The notes beneath the pieces are model-generated. The model was not told where the DNA came from and searched no databases. It saw only the letters and a list, made by a program, of their open reading frames with translations. The position numbers and the translations under genes are program-made. A stretch of DNA of 53,528 bases from Bacillota bacterium. GTDB taxonomy: Bacteria > Bacillota > Bacilli > Bacillales_A > Planococcaceae. Each line of letters opens with the position of its first letter. Position 1 is the stretch's first letter. The DNA is taken from contig JAEXYZ010000077.1 of assembly GCA_023405135.1 (NCBI GenBank), forward strand, positions 1 to 53,528, written 5' to 3'. This document shows positions 34,328-42,989 of this stretch, in pieces.

Positions 34328-34876
34328 TTGAAATCAAAAACTTATGCCTATGCAATAACAGCATTAAGTGCAGCAATAATAGCAGTATTAGCGCAATTAT
34401 CAATTCCAATTCCACCTGTTCCAATAACAGGACAAACATTAGCAATCGGTCTTGTTGTTACGATATTAGGAACAAGATATGGAACACTTTCAGTACTTTT
34501 ATATATTTTACTAGGGGCAATTGGAATACCCGTATTTGCTGGTTTCTCAGGTGGTCTTTCGGTAATCGTTGGACCAACTGGAGGTTATATTGTAGGATTC
34601 ATTCCAACTGCAATCATTATGGGATTATATTTATCTAAGTTTGGTATAACGTACCCACACGCAGTAGTTGCGAATATTATCGGAATGGTAATTACATTAG
34701 CATTCGGAACAACATGGTTAAAGTTTGCTGGCGATTTAACTTGGACTGCAGCATTTATGGGCGGCGTTTATCCATTTATTATAGTAGGAATTATTAAAGC
34801 AGTAGCTGCTGCTTGGCTTGGCGTTCTTATTCGCAACCGATTATTAAGTGCAAAATTACTTCATCAGCTAGCTTAA
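34328..34876 (+). CDS. bioY: Biotin transporter BioY
   Basis: Substrate-binding membrane (S) component for biotin uptake, of the ECF transporter class. 182 residues with about six transmembrane helices; landmarks PPVPITGQTLAI, LLGAIGIPVFAGFSGG and GPTGGYIVGF are the BioY biotin-binding core. It starts at TTG 34328 after AAAGGGGG. No energising EcfA/T genes are near, so it would use a shared module. A BirA operator in front supports the biotin assignment. Single-gene unit with its own terminator. Confidence 0.95.
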   Translation: MKSKTYAYAITALSAAIIAVLAQLSIPIPPVPITGQTLAIGLVVTILGTRYGTLSVLLYILLGAIGIPVFAGFSGGLSVIVGPTGGYIVGFIPTAIIMGLYLSKFGITYPHAVVANIIGMVITLAFGTTWLKFAGDLTWTAAFMGGVYPFIIVGIIKAVAAAWLGVLIRNRLLSAKLLHQLA

Positions 34877-34889
34877 TTTTACAAATAAA

Positions 34890-34926
34890 ACGAACTACTC
34901 TTGAATCAGATGAGTAGTTCGTTCTT
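34890..34926. terminator. Terminator after bioY
   Basis: Perfect 11-bp stem ACGAACTACTC / GAGTAGTTCGT (34890-34922) followed by TCTTTT; the A-rich left flank may also stop transcription from the minus-strand gene at 34944. Confidence 0.8.
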
Positions 34927-34943
34927 TTATATATATATAGTCA

Positions 34944-35498
34944 TTATTCAATCGAAAAATCAGTCCAATTCGTTACTCTTGGATAATCAACTTGCTGATT
35001 ATACGATTGATTTTTTACAAACACTTTTGTTGGAACATCGATTAATGTCTCAAGAACGGCTGGTTTATCATCAAAATAATAGTCTAAATTTAGTCTCTTA
35101 ATGATGTCTGTTTTTTCATGATCCTGCATACCGCAGTAAAAGTGATTGTCCTTTACAGGAAATCCTTTTTCTTTTACCCACTGCCTTGTTTGGGAGCAGT
35201 ATTGCTTTGGACGGGACGTTATATAATAAATTTCATGCCCATCTTTGTCCAACTTATTTAATAATTCAATTGCTCCTTCATATGCCTGACAGTCTGTAAA
35301 ATAAATTTCCTCTAATAAACTAGCCCACATTTTACCGCCAGCTTCTTTATCTAATCCAAAGGCTTCATGAATTTCCACTGTCTTTAATTCATTAAATACT
35401 TCAATTCCTACATTTTTGTTTAATTTTTTATTATAAATTTGAAATGCATGCTGTCTTAAATTAATTAAAGTATCATCTATATCAAATCCAAATTTCAC
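34944..35498 (-). CDS. HAD-superfamily 5'(3')-deoxyribonucleotidase-like protein
   Basis: A 184-residue haloacid-dehalogenase-fold phosphatase: nucleophile motif FDIDDTL (about 4-10), motif II IYYITSRP with the serine/threonine, and an acidic motif near YYFDDKP. The pattern fits the NT5C deoxyribonucleotidase family; substrate not proven. GTG at 35498 follows AAAGGAAG by eight bases, so the open frame up to 35552 overlapping ribD is not used. It follows ribD by 25 bases and might act on a pathway nucleotide or phosphate ester, which is speculation. Confidence 0.75.
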   Translation of the reverse strand: MKFGFDIDDTLINLRQHAFQIYNKKLNKNVGIEVFNELKTVEIHEAFGLDKEAGGKMWASLLEEIYFTDCQAYEGAIELLNKLDKDGHEIYYITSRPKQYCSQTRQWVKEKGFPVKDNHFYCGMQDHEKTDIIKRLNLDYYFDDKPAVLETLIDVPTKVFVKNQSYNQQVDYPRVTNWTDFSIE

Positions 35499-35523
35499 TA
35501 CTTCAACTTCCTTTAAATTCGTT

Positions 35524-36630
35524 TTATTTGTTATCTTTTTTAGGATAAGCAATTACACATAAATCTGGTCCAATTTGCTCAAAGGAATCAAATTCAAGCT
35601 GGAGCGCTTCATCTATACAATCAATATCAAGACCAGTAAACGGTGTTTTAGAATTACGTCCTCCGAGTAATTTTGGCGCAATGTAAACGACAAACTTATT
35701 AATTAAACCTGCTCGCAAGAAAGACGCGTTTACTTCCGCACCACCTTCTACTAATACATCAGTAATTCCCATTTTATATAATTGATCAAGCATTTCTTCT
35801 AAGTTTAAACCCGTATCATTTTTTGAGATTTGAATAAATTGAATGCCTTTTTCTTTTAATCGTTGAATTTTCGATGAATCAACATTAGATGAACAAACAA
35901 TAATTGTCTTTGCTTCCTCCGTATTTGCGACATTTGCATTCAACGGCATACGAAGTTCACTATCTAAAATAACACGAATTGGATTTTTACCTTTACGATG
36001 TGGAAGTCGTGTTGTTAAGGATGGATTGTCTGCTAACACAGTTCCAATTCCAACTAAAATAGCATCGACTTCATGGCGTAATTCATGTACTTGAAGACGC
36101 GCATTTTCATCCGTTATCCATTTTGAATGACCATTATATGTGGCAATTTTACCATCTAATGTCATAGCAAATTTCGAAATAACGAATGGGCGATTTGTTA
36201 ACATATTATGAATGAATCGTTCATTTAATTTTCTTGCTTCTTCCTCTAATACACCAACCTCAACTTGAATGCCAGCTTCTTCTAATAGTCGAATACCACG
36301 TCCAGCAACAGAAGGGTTCGGATCCATTGTTGCCACTACCACCCTACTAACTTCAGATTCTTTTACTAGATCGGCACAGGGCGGTGTTTTTCCATAGTGG
36401 GAACACGGCTCTAATGTTACATATAGTGTTGCACCTTTTGCGTGAATACCTGCCATATTAAAGGCATGGACTTCGGCATGGGGCTCTCCAGCTTTACGAT
36501 GAAGGCCAGTCCCAACGATAACCCCATCCTTCACAAGCACTGCTCCAACAACTGGATTCGGATTTGTATACCCTTTTGCCGAAGCTGCTAAATCTAAAGC
36601 TAATTGCATATAATCACGATCTGTTTTCAT
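35524..36630 (-). CDS. ribD: Riboflavin-type bifunctional deaminase/reductase
   Basis: 368 residues: an N-terminal zinc deaminase domain (HAEVHAF near residue 50, PCSHYGKTPPC near 75) and a C-terminal NADPH reductase domain (about 145-360, with VEGGAEVNASF). Together they convert the GTP cyclohydrolase II product toward 5-amino-6-ribitylamino uracil. It lies 11 bases after ribA. ribE and ribH are absent here and no FMN riboswitch precedes the pair, unlike the standard Bacillus rib operon. Confidence 0.93.
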   Translation of the reverse strand: MKTDRDYMQLALDLAASAKGYTNPNPVVGAVLVKDGVIVGTGLHRKAGEPHAEVHAFNMAGIHAKGATLYVTLEPCSHYGKTPPCADLVKESEVSRVVVATMDPNPSVAGRGIRLLEEAGIQVEVGVLEEEARKLNERFIHNMLTNRPFVISKFAMTLDGKIATYNGHSKWITDENARLQVHELRHEVDAILVGIGTVLADNPSLTTRLPHRKGKNPIRVILDSELRMPLNANVANTEEAKTIIVCSSNVDSSKIQRLKEKGIQFIQISKNDTGLNLEEMLDQLYKMGITDVLVEGGAEVNASFLRAGLINKFVVYIAPKLLGGRNSKTPFTGLDIDCIDEALQLEFDSFEQIGPDLCVIAYPKKDNK

Positions 36631-36641
36631 AATGCGGCTCC

Positions 36642-37382
36642 TTAAACAATTAATTGTTCTTCTGCAATATGACCTGATTTTTTCACTTTCGTTTCGAGAT
36701 AATGGCGATTCGTTTCAGTTAAGCCACCCCATAACGGAATATGGTCATGTGCAAGTAAACCATGCTGTTTTAATGCTGCTAGCTTCTTAGGATTATTTGT
36801 TATTAGCGTAACTGGTTTTGAACGCAACGCTTCTAAAACACGAATCGCTTCTTCATAATTTCTAGTATCATCTTCAAAACCTAAAGCATTGTTCGCTTCA
36901 ACAGTATCATAGCCTTCTTCTTGTAATAAATATGCTAATGATTTTGAAAATAACCCGATGCCACGACCTTCATGATTTGCTAAATAAAAAATTGCTCCAC
37001 AGCCATGCTCAGCAATCATTTTCATCGATTCATGGAGCTGATAACCACAGTCGCATCGTTGACTACCAAAAATATCGCCCGTATGACAAATACTATGCAT
37101 ACGAATCATTGCATCATCTGCATTTGCAAAATCACCATATACTAAAACTGAAGACTGTTGTTTTGCTGCTAAATCATCAGTTGTAATAGCATCAAGAACC
37201 ATTTCCTTTGAAAGCTTTTTATCGACATTTAGCCACGTATACCATTGAAAAGTTGTTTGAAAATGTCCTTGTTTTACAGGTAATTTAACTGGTCCTACAA
37301 GACATAAATTTTCACTGTCGTTAAAGGGTACTAATTTCATTTTATTTAAAAGGATTTCTTTTGAATTTGAAGAATCTTTCAT
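36642..37382 (-). CDS. ribA: GTP cyclohydrolase II, stand-alone
   Basis: Opens the GTP imidazole ring at the start of flavin-type synthesis. 246 residues with the zinc site CHTGDIFGSQRCDC, the catalytic NHEGRGIGLFSKSLAYLLQE region, DTVEANNALGF and TLITNNPKK. It is not fused to dihydroxybutanone-phosphate synthase, unlike the usual Bacillus RibBA of about 400 residues; the N-terminal 50 residues are family-atypical. AGGTGAT precedes the ATG. It heads ribA-ribD-HAD. Confidence 0.88.
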   Translation of the reverse strand: MKDSSNSKEILLNKMKLVPFNDSENLCLVGPVKLPVKQGHFQTTFQWYTWLNVDKKLSKEMVLDAITTDDLAAKQQSSVLVYGDFANADDAMIRMHSICHTGDIFGSQRCDCGYQLHESMKMIAEHGCGAIFYLANHEGRGIGLFSKSLAYLLQEEGYDTVEANNALGFEDDTRNYEEAIRVLEALRSKPVTLITNNPKKLAALKQHGLLAHDHIPLWGGLTETNRHYLETKVKKSGHIAEEQLIV

Positions 37383-37608
37383 CTATATCACCTATCTATC
37401 TGTAATTTACATTCTAGTAGCTTATAGTCATCCATAGAAAAACCTACTAAGTTAATAAGTTTTATTTCTCTAAATATAACTATAGCTTATGTAATAGTTG
37501 AAATCAAAGACTGTGCATGCACACAAAAGATAAAACTAAATTCCCCTTCTTAAAAAATATCCATTATGCGACAAAAATAAAGTTAACCTTGGCATTATAG
37601 ACAAGAGA

Positions 37609-37641
37609 AAGCCGACTGATTTTTATAAAACCAATCGGCTT
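37609..37641. terminator. Weak hairpin in the ribA upstream gap
   Basis: Stem AAGCCGA / TCGGCTT with further loose pairing; no good T tail. The gap 37383-37761 otherwise holds AT-rich sequence with no gene and no recognisable FMN riboswitch. Confidence 0.4.
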
Positions 37642-37761
37642 ATAATTTGTTCAATAGTACATGTTTTAAATGGAATGCTCTTTCAATAAGGGAAATAAAG
37701 GAAAAATCACAGGGAATAACGAATTAATTAATGTGCAGTTTATCTCAAGGAGTGAAATTAA

Positions 37762-38480
37762 ATGAAGAATAGTTATAAAAAAATTTACGGAACTTATGAA
37801 ATGCCTGATGAAATTTGATAGCTATTTGAATTAGAAAAAGAATTAAATAACATTAATTTATCACTTGATATGATAGGATTTCGACCTAGTCTTCAGGATG
37901 ATTCTTACTCAATTACCCCTCCAGACTTAATTCCCTTTGCTAACACTGGAGGTGATGGTATACATTTCGGTTTCTTAACTGATTTTGGTAGTGTATCTAC
38001 ATTATTTTGGTAAAACCCTAGTGAATCATATATTCAGGTAGTGATAAAGGAATCTGCCACAGATGCTTCCTCAGATTGGATAGAAAAACAAAGAATGGTT
38101 TCCGAAGGTTTAAAAAACAAATATTTAACAGGGCAAGTAAACATTAGTCACTATTTACAAAAGGTACAAAAAGAACGTTCCAAGTCCGTCTCCATTCCTA
38201 CTTTGGATGGATTAGGAGTAATAAGTAGTGAACAATCTAAAAACATCTTTAGAAAATATCAATTTGATATTAATAGTTCAATAGATGAACACGAATTAAA
38301 AAGAATGAATAATTATTTAAAAGAAAGTGGCTCAATTGAAAAGCTCGCTTTTATACGTGATGCATTTTTTCCTACGTGTTAACTTCGGACTATGAAGAGA
38401 AATTGTTTACCTTTATTATTGAATTATTGAAATCGATGAACCTTCATGATGAAATACAAAGATTACATTTAAGAACATAA
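37762..38480 (+). pseudogene. Decayed gene with three in-frame stops and a frameshift (SMI1/KNR4-like?)
   Basis: One frame can be followed from ATG 37762 (AAGGAG upstream) through TGA and TAG at 37816-37821 and TAA at 38011-38013. After the T6 run at 38365-38370 a one-base loss moves the sense into another frame, which ends at TAA 38478-38480. Repaired, it gives about 239 residues. Segments such as PPDLIPFANTGGDGIHFGFL recall SMI1/KNR4 (SUKH) immunity-type proteins, but that is a weak impression. Each stop is one transition away from CGA/TGG, CAG or CAA. The surviving 38041-38382 frame is unlikely to be a functional gene. Confidence 0.7.
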
Positions 38481-38528
38481 TTTATATAGAAAATCGATAC
38501 ATATAATTAGCATCTCATAAATTAACTA

Positions 38529-38560
38529 AGACGCGAATGTTTAGTCAACCATTCGTGTCT
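38529..38560. terminator. Hairpin between the decayed gene and the exonuclease gene
   Basis: Stem AGACGCGAATG / CATTCGTGTCT (one G-T pair) with modest T tails on either side; probably ends the minus-strand exonuclease transcript. Confidence 0.6.
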
Positions 38561-38593
38561 CTTTGGATAGATGCCTTAAAACAATTTCTAAAT

Positions 38594-39313
38594 TTACATC
38601 CTTGCAAAATGATTGTATACATCATTTAAAGTTTCACAACCAATTTCTAAAGCTTTCTCTATATAAATACCCCAAAGTTGTGCGGTCATTTTTGCGTCAC
38701 CTAATGCATTATGGCGATCAATTATAGAAATTCCGTTATGTTCACAAAGTCGTTCTAAAGTAACATTATGAAAATGTGGTTCTACTATTTTATACAGGAA
38801 AGATGTATCAACAATTCGGTGCTTAAAGGGTGTTTTAAATAACTTTGAACTTGCATGCTGCATAAACGTTCTTTCATGGGTTGCATGATGAGCAACAAGT
38901 GTAGAATCTCCAACAAATTGAAAGAAATTCATTAAAACATCCGCTAAAGGTGGCGCTGTACTAACTAATTCATTTGTGATTCCTGTCAATTGTACGATAT
39001 CAGATGGAATCTCTTTATCATATTGAATGAGAGAATAAAACACTTGCTCTTCTATTATTTTTGTTCCATGCATTTTCATTGCACCAATGGAAAGTATGCT
39101 ATCTCCTTTTTCAGGTGAAAAACCAGTCGTTTCAATATCAAATACAACGGCGTTTAGCTCGTTCAAAGAAACATGCATCGCATCTTCCTTGTTTATTTCC
39201 TTTTGTAAATGTCTTAAATAAGCCATTTGATGTGAATTTTGTATACCACCAATGCCCTGCGCACGTCTCCCCTGTATTCCTCTTAATAGTTGCATGAATG
39301 GTTCAAACGCCAT
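38594..39313 (-). CDS. DnaQ-like DEDDh 3'-5' exonuclease
   Basis: A 239-residue protein with an N-terminal 45-residue helical extension and a DEDDh domain: ExoI VFDIETTGFSP, ExoIII HNALGDAKM. The ExoII segment reads VAHHATHERTF, where families usually have HNAxFD, so the second catalytic aspartate appears as glutamate. ATG at 39313 follows AAAGGG by eight bases. It follows the nucleotidyltransferase gene by 40 bases and is likely in the same transcript. Not an obvious polymerase subunit; it could trim RNA or small nucleotides. Confidence 0.82.
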   Translation of the reverse strand: MAFEPFMQLLRGIQGRRAQGIGGIQNSHQMAYLRHLQKEINKEDAMHVSLNELNAVVFDIETTGFSPEKGDSILSIGAMKMHGTKIIEEQVFYSLIQYDKEIPSDIVQLTGITNELVSTAPPLADVLMNFFQFVGDSTLVAHHATHERTFMQHASSKLFKTPFKHRIVDTSFLYKIVEPHFHNVTLERLCEHNGISIIDRHNALGDAKMTAQLWGIYIEKALEIGCETLNDVYNHFARM

Positions 39314-39353
39314 TTTCAACACCCTTTTCTAATTCAAGTTCCTTCATTAAACA

Positions 39354-40316
39354 TCAATTTTTTGTAAACGTTAATTCAATGACCTCTTCATGAAGTCGTT
39401 TTCCGCATTTAAATATTTGTTTAAGTTCTTTCCGCTGTTCTTTTGATAGGTTCTTAATGTTTAAATAATGGGTATCATCATAATTTTGTGCATTTAATAA
39501 TGAAAGACGATATTTTGTAAGAGTTATAAAATTCTCCTTACAAAACAAGAGCATATTTTTATATTCATCCTTTTCTTGAAGACGTTCAATCCGTTCTATT
39601 GTTGAAGTTTCAAAAATCCCTTCTTTAATCGACAATAAACGTATTGCGTTTACATACGGTAAAAAGGCTGAATATTTCAAGTTCACACACCCTTGATATA
39701 CACCATGTTGTTCTACTAATATTTGTCCCATTGGCCCAATGACATTTTTTATATGCTTAACATTTGCAATAAAACGTTGTAAAAGTGAAGGATGTTGTAA
39801 TTGATAGTTATAAATAATGGCTTTTAATTCATTAAGATAATCAGTATTTCCATACAACACTCTTGCATCATAAAAAATTTGCAAATAGCGAATAGATTCC
39901 CATTTTTCGTTTTCCATCCAGTAATTTAGTTGATTTTTCCAGTCTACTAATGATTTTCTCCATATCGGATTCGAACTCATGATTTTCCCATTACAATATG
40001 GGTAACCAGTACAATTCATACCATAAGAGATTTCTTCACCAAGATCCTTAAAGTAATTATCATTTTCTTCATTTGATATTTCATAAATAATGCCATGATC
40101 TTGGTCACTTATTAACCCTTGTTCAAACCGCCCACCACTCCCTGTAATAAACCAAGTATATTCACAAGGTGGCTTTGGCCGTTTCATTTTGCCTGTTGCA
40201 ACGTTTAGAACTTTAAGCATTACTTGGTCATGAAATTCATTTAGAGAAGCGCTTGTTTGTATGTAGGAAGACATTGTTTCATCTTTCCATTTTTTAATAG
40301 ATTCATACGTTTCCAA
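39354..40316 (-). CDS. GlnD-like nucleotidyltransferase (DUF294 type)
   Basis: A 320-residue protein. A nucleotidyltransferase domain carries GSGGRFEQGLISDQDHGI, with the GS motif and the DxD metal site (about residues 65-85), followed by a helical DUF294 C-terminal domain (about 190-315). Family knowledge: this superfamily includes the PII uridylyltransferase; CBS-free short forms like this have no known substrate. TTG at 40316 lies seven bases after AAGGAAG; GTG at 40322 is too close. It lies between amtB and the exonuclease, but no glnK (PII) gene is present here. Confidence 0.8.
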   Translation of the reverse strand: METYESIKKWKDETMSSYIQTSASLNEFHDQVMLKVLNVATGKMKRPKPPCEYTWFITGSGGRFEQGLISDQDHGIIYEISNEENDNYFKDLGEEISYGMNCTGYPYCNGKIMSSNPIWRKSLVDWKNQLNYWMENEKWESIRYLQIFYDARVLYGNTDYLNELKAIIYNYQLQHPSLLQRFIANVKHIKNVIGPMGQILVEQHGVYQGCVNLKYSAFLPYVNAIRLLSIKEGIFETSTIERIERLQEKDEYKNMLLFCKENFITLTKYRLSLLNAQNYDDTHYLNIKNLSKEQRKELKQIFKCGKRLHEEVIELTFTKN

Positions 40317-40334
40317 TATCACACTTCCTTTTAT

Positions 40335-40366
40335 AGAAAAAGCCTCTGGATTCAGAGGCTTTTTCT
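40335..40366 (-). terminator. Terminator between amtB and the nucleotidyltransferase
   Basis: Perfect stem AGAAAAAGCCTCTG / CAGAGGCTTTTTCT with a 4-base loop, working in both directions. It ends only about 18 bases before the nucleotidyltransferase start codon, leaving no room for a promoter between. Confidence 0.85.
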
Positions 40367-40393
40367 TATAGTATAAAGTTTTCTAGTTTGTTA

Positions 40394-41689
40394 TTAAAAT
40401 TTTTCTTTTGTAGCAGCTGTTGATAATTTTGTTTCTTCAAGTACCATTTGCTCTGGGTAACCATAGCTTCCATGTTCACTTATATCTAAGCCCATGATTT
40501 CCTCTTCTTCAGTAACTCGAAGACCGCCCATTGCTTTATCCATAATTTTTAGGATAATGAATGCAACAACAAATGCATAAATACCAGATGCAACAACACC
40601 TAATGCTTGAACTCCTAATTGGTGGAATCCACCGTCATAGAATAATCCAGCTTGCCCCCAGCCGATATCAGTTGATAAAGCAGGTAATGCAAACAATCCG
40701 TTTGAAAGAGTACCCCAAACCCCAACTGTACCGTGTACTGATAGTGCAGCAATTGGATCATCAATTTTCATTTTGTCAAATAGTCTCATACTGAACACTA
40801 CCATGATACCGCCAATTAGACCGATAACAACAGCGGCCCAAGGAGCTACGAAACCACAAGATGCTGTGATTGCAACTAATCCGGCAAGTGCACCATTTAA
40901 AGTTGTAGGAACATCCGCTTTACCAGTTACAGCCCAAGCTGTGAACATCGCTGCAACTGCACCAGCAGCTGCTGCTAATTGCGTATTTAGAATAACAAAT
41001 CCTAAGAAACCGTCAGCAACACCGAAAGTACTAGCACCATTGAATCCAAACCAACCTACCCACAGGATTAGAACACCTAAAGCTGTGTATACCTGGTTAT
41101 GACCTGCAAGGACATTTGATGAACCATCTTTATTATATTTACCAATACGTGGTTTTAAAATAATTGTTGCAGCTAAAGCAGCCATAGCACCTGTTAAGTG
41201 AACTACAGTTGATCCTGCAAAGTCTTGTTTACCATGGTCAGCTAACCAGCCACCGCCCCAAATCCAGTGAGCAACTACTGGGTAAACTAATGCACTAAAG
41301 AAAATAGCAAATATAACATAGCTTCCTAGTTTTGCTCGTTCAGCAAAACCACCAAAGGCAATTGTTAGAGAGACGATTGCAAACATTACTTGGAAAGAAA
41401 AATCTACTGCAGGAGTTAACCCGCCATCCGCTGCTGTTGCATCACCGTAGAAGAAATTTGATAATCCGATAAATGCGTTTCCTTCACCGTAAATAAATCC
41501 ATAACCAACAGCCCAGAACACTAATGTTCCAATGCCAGCTGTGAAAATCGTTTTACCGGCAATATGGCCAGCATTTTTCATTCTTGTTGAACCTGCTTCG
41601 AGTAAAATAAATCCACCTATCATAAAGAATACTAAGATTGCACCAATCGCTACCCACAGGTTATCCATTAGCACTTGAACAGCTTCCAT
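40394..41689 (-). CDS. amtB: Ammonium transporter
   Basis: A 431-residue membrane channel with eleven predicted helices (residue ranges not worked out singly). Landmarks are FVLLEAGS-like FILLEAGSTRMKNAGH, the twin-histidine helices VVHLTGAMAAL and SVHGTVGVWGTL, and a C-terminal cytosolic tail with EEEIMGLDISEHGSYGYPE, where PII proteins dock in other species. No PII gene follows; instead a GlnD-like protein does. Upstream are a good promoter and a GlnR/TnrA box, so nitrogen control is expected. Confidence 0.95.
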   Translation of the reverse strand: MEAVQVLMDNLWVAIGAILVFFMIGGFILLEAGSTRMKNAGHIAGKTIFTAGIGTLVFWAVGYGFIYGEGNAFIGLSNFFYGDATAADGGLTPAVDFSFQVMFAIVSLTIAFGGFAERAKLGSYVIFAIFFSALVYPVVAHWIWGGGWLADHGKQDFAGSTVVHLTGAMAALAATIILKPRIGKYNKDGSSNVLAGHNQVYTALGVLILWVGWFGFNGASTFGVADGFLGFVILNTQLAAAAGAVAAMFTAWAVTGKADVPTTLNGALAGLVAITASCGFVAPWAAVVIGLIGGIMVVFSMRLFDKMKIDDPIAALSVHGTVGVWGTLSNGLFALPALSTDIGWGQAGLFYDGGFHQLGVQALGVVASGIYAFVVAFIILKIMDKAMGGLRVTEEEEIMGLDISEHGSYGYPEQMVLEETKLSTAATKEKF

Positions 41690-41745
41690 AAATCATTCTC
41701 CCTTCTTTAATAAAGATATCCGTGTTACGTTATCGAATTCTATGA

Positions 41746-41762
41746 TGTAAGGAAATGTAACA
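41746..41762 (-). promoter_or_regulatory. GlnR/TnrA box upstream of amtB
   Basis: TGTAA-7-TAACA is a perfect match to the 17-base TGTNA-N7-TNACA consensus. It lies 57 bases before the amtB start codon and downstream of the promoter at 41779-41806, so it may act as a repressor site or serve an undetected second promoter. Confidence 0.8.
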
Positions 41763-41778
41763 TAGTTTATTTACATTT

Positions 41779-41806
41779 ATTGTATCGTATATTTCATTTA
41801 TGTCAA
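41779..41806 (-). promoter_or_regulatory. amtB promoter
   Basis: On the minus strand TTGACA (41801-41806), 16 bases, TACAAT (41779-41784). The start would be near 41772, just before the GlnR/TnrA box. The rest of the gene-free stretch 41807-42069 shows only AT-rich sequence without a gene. Confidence 0.7.
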
Positions 41807-42069
41807 TATGATTTTCATAAATTATTTTCACAAATGTCAGAAAATATAACGCGAACCGTATAATAACGGGAAAATGGGTATAAAGAAGTTTGAAAGGTAG
41901 AAATAATCAGGTCCAATGTATGCGATTTCATTAATTTTCTTTTATTTTTCTTATGTTTAATCATTAGAATGAATTTTGAAATAGTAAAAATAATATCTTT
42001 TTTAAATAATTTCCATTTACTAAAACTCGTACTTAAATGTAACATTTCTTTACACTTAACTTGTTAATA

Positions 42070-42105
42070 AAAAAACAAAAAGCTGGCTTATTACGAAGCC
42101 AGCTT
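42070..42105 (-). terminator. Terminator of the LysM-3D gene
   Basis: Perfect 10-bp stem AAGCTGGCTT / AAGCCAGCTT (42080-42105), then a run of T on the minus strand. Confidence 0.85.
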
Positions 42106-42152
42106 ATGTCACATATTTTACGTAATCAAAAATCTTTCAACTATCTAATTCT

Positions 42153-42989
42153 TTAATTCAATATTTTTACTTTTACTTTTTTAACTCCCCATTGCATAGC
42201 TTGATCTTGGGTAGGAATGAATACATCAATTTTGTTACCTTTAATTGCCCCACCAGTATCACCAGCAATCGCCTCACCATAACCTTCCACCCATACTTTT
42301 GATCCGAGTGGAATAACATTTGGATCTACTGCAATTACTTTTTGATTTGGATTTGAACGTAAATCAATTCCAATAGCAGTTGTACCTGAACATCCTTCAC
42401 AGTAAGCAGTGTATGCAGTTGCTGTAACAAGCAATTCTCCTTCTCCTCCAGCAGGTTCTCCACCATCATCTAAAACAATAGTAGGCTGTTTTGGTTTTGG
42501 TTTTGCTATTTTTGTTTGTTTTGGTTCATTTGATTTTTCATTTTCAATTACTTCTTCACTTTCCTCAGGTTGCTCAACAATAACATTATCCAAAAGTACT
42601 TTTGTTGCAGTAGACTCAGCTACAAGGCTCATCATATTTGGCTTGTCATCATTACCGACCACTAATTCTTGCCCTGGGTGAATAATATCATTCGTTAAAT
42701 CATTTAAATTTTTTAGTTCATTCAATGAAAGATTGTGATTTACAGCAATTCTAAATAGGTTGTCCCCTTTTTGAACAGTATACGTTTTTGGTACCTCTGC
42801 CATTTTGTAAAATATTTTATCACGATATAATGCATCATCAAATACCTCGTCAACTGCTAAATTATTAATATAAAAGTATTCATTTTCTTCTCCTGTATGC
42901 ATAGCTGAACGGAATAATCCCATCCCGTAGGCGTTTGATGTTAGTAATAACGTGAAAATTAAACTTAATAATGTAATTTTTGTTTTCAA
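42153..42989 (-). CDS. Secreted LysM and 3D-domain cell-wall protein
   Basis: A 278-residue exported protein: signal peptide (about 1-23), one LysM peptidoglycan-binding domain (about 74-116, YTVQKGDNLFRIAVNHN), a linker rich in E, K and P (about 145-180), and a C-terminal 3D domain (about 188-278) with its three aspartates in VIAVDPNVIPLG, IAGDTGGAI and NKIDVFIP. 3D domains occur in Rpf/MltA-like lytic enzymes and in B. subtilis YocH-type autolysins. Likely acts in wall turnover. Nothing regulatory is certain in the 334-base gap upstream. Confidence 0.88.
   Translation of the reverse strand: MKTKITLLSLIFTLLLTSNAYGMGLFRSAMHTGEENEYFYINNLAVDEVFDDALYRDKIFYKMAEVPKTYTVQKGDNLFRIAVNHNLSLNELKNLNDLTNDIIHPGQELVVGNDDKPNMMSLVAESTATKVLLDNVIVEQPEESEEVIENEKSNEPKQTKIAKPKPKQPTIVLDDGGEPAGGEGELLVTATAYTAYCEGCSGTTAIGIDLRSNPNQKVIAVDPNVIPLGSKVWVEGYGEAIAGDTGGAIKGNKIDVFIPTQDQAMQWGVKKVKVKILN

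Noticed and set aside
37383..37761. FMN riboswitch before ribA
   Set aside because: The conserved RFN segments (such as AGGATCGGGGCAGGGTG-like sequence) are absent on either strand.
38041..38382. 113-codon frame as an intact gene
   Set aside because: It continues in frame with sequence upstream of a stop codon and ends at a frameshift; it is part of the decayed gene at 37762-38480.
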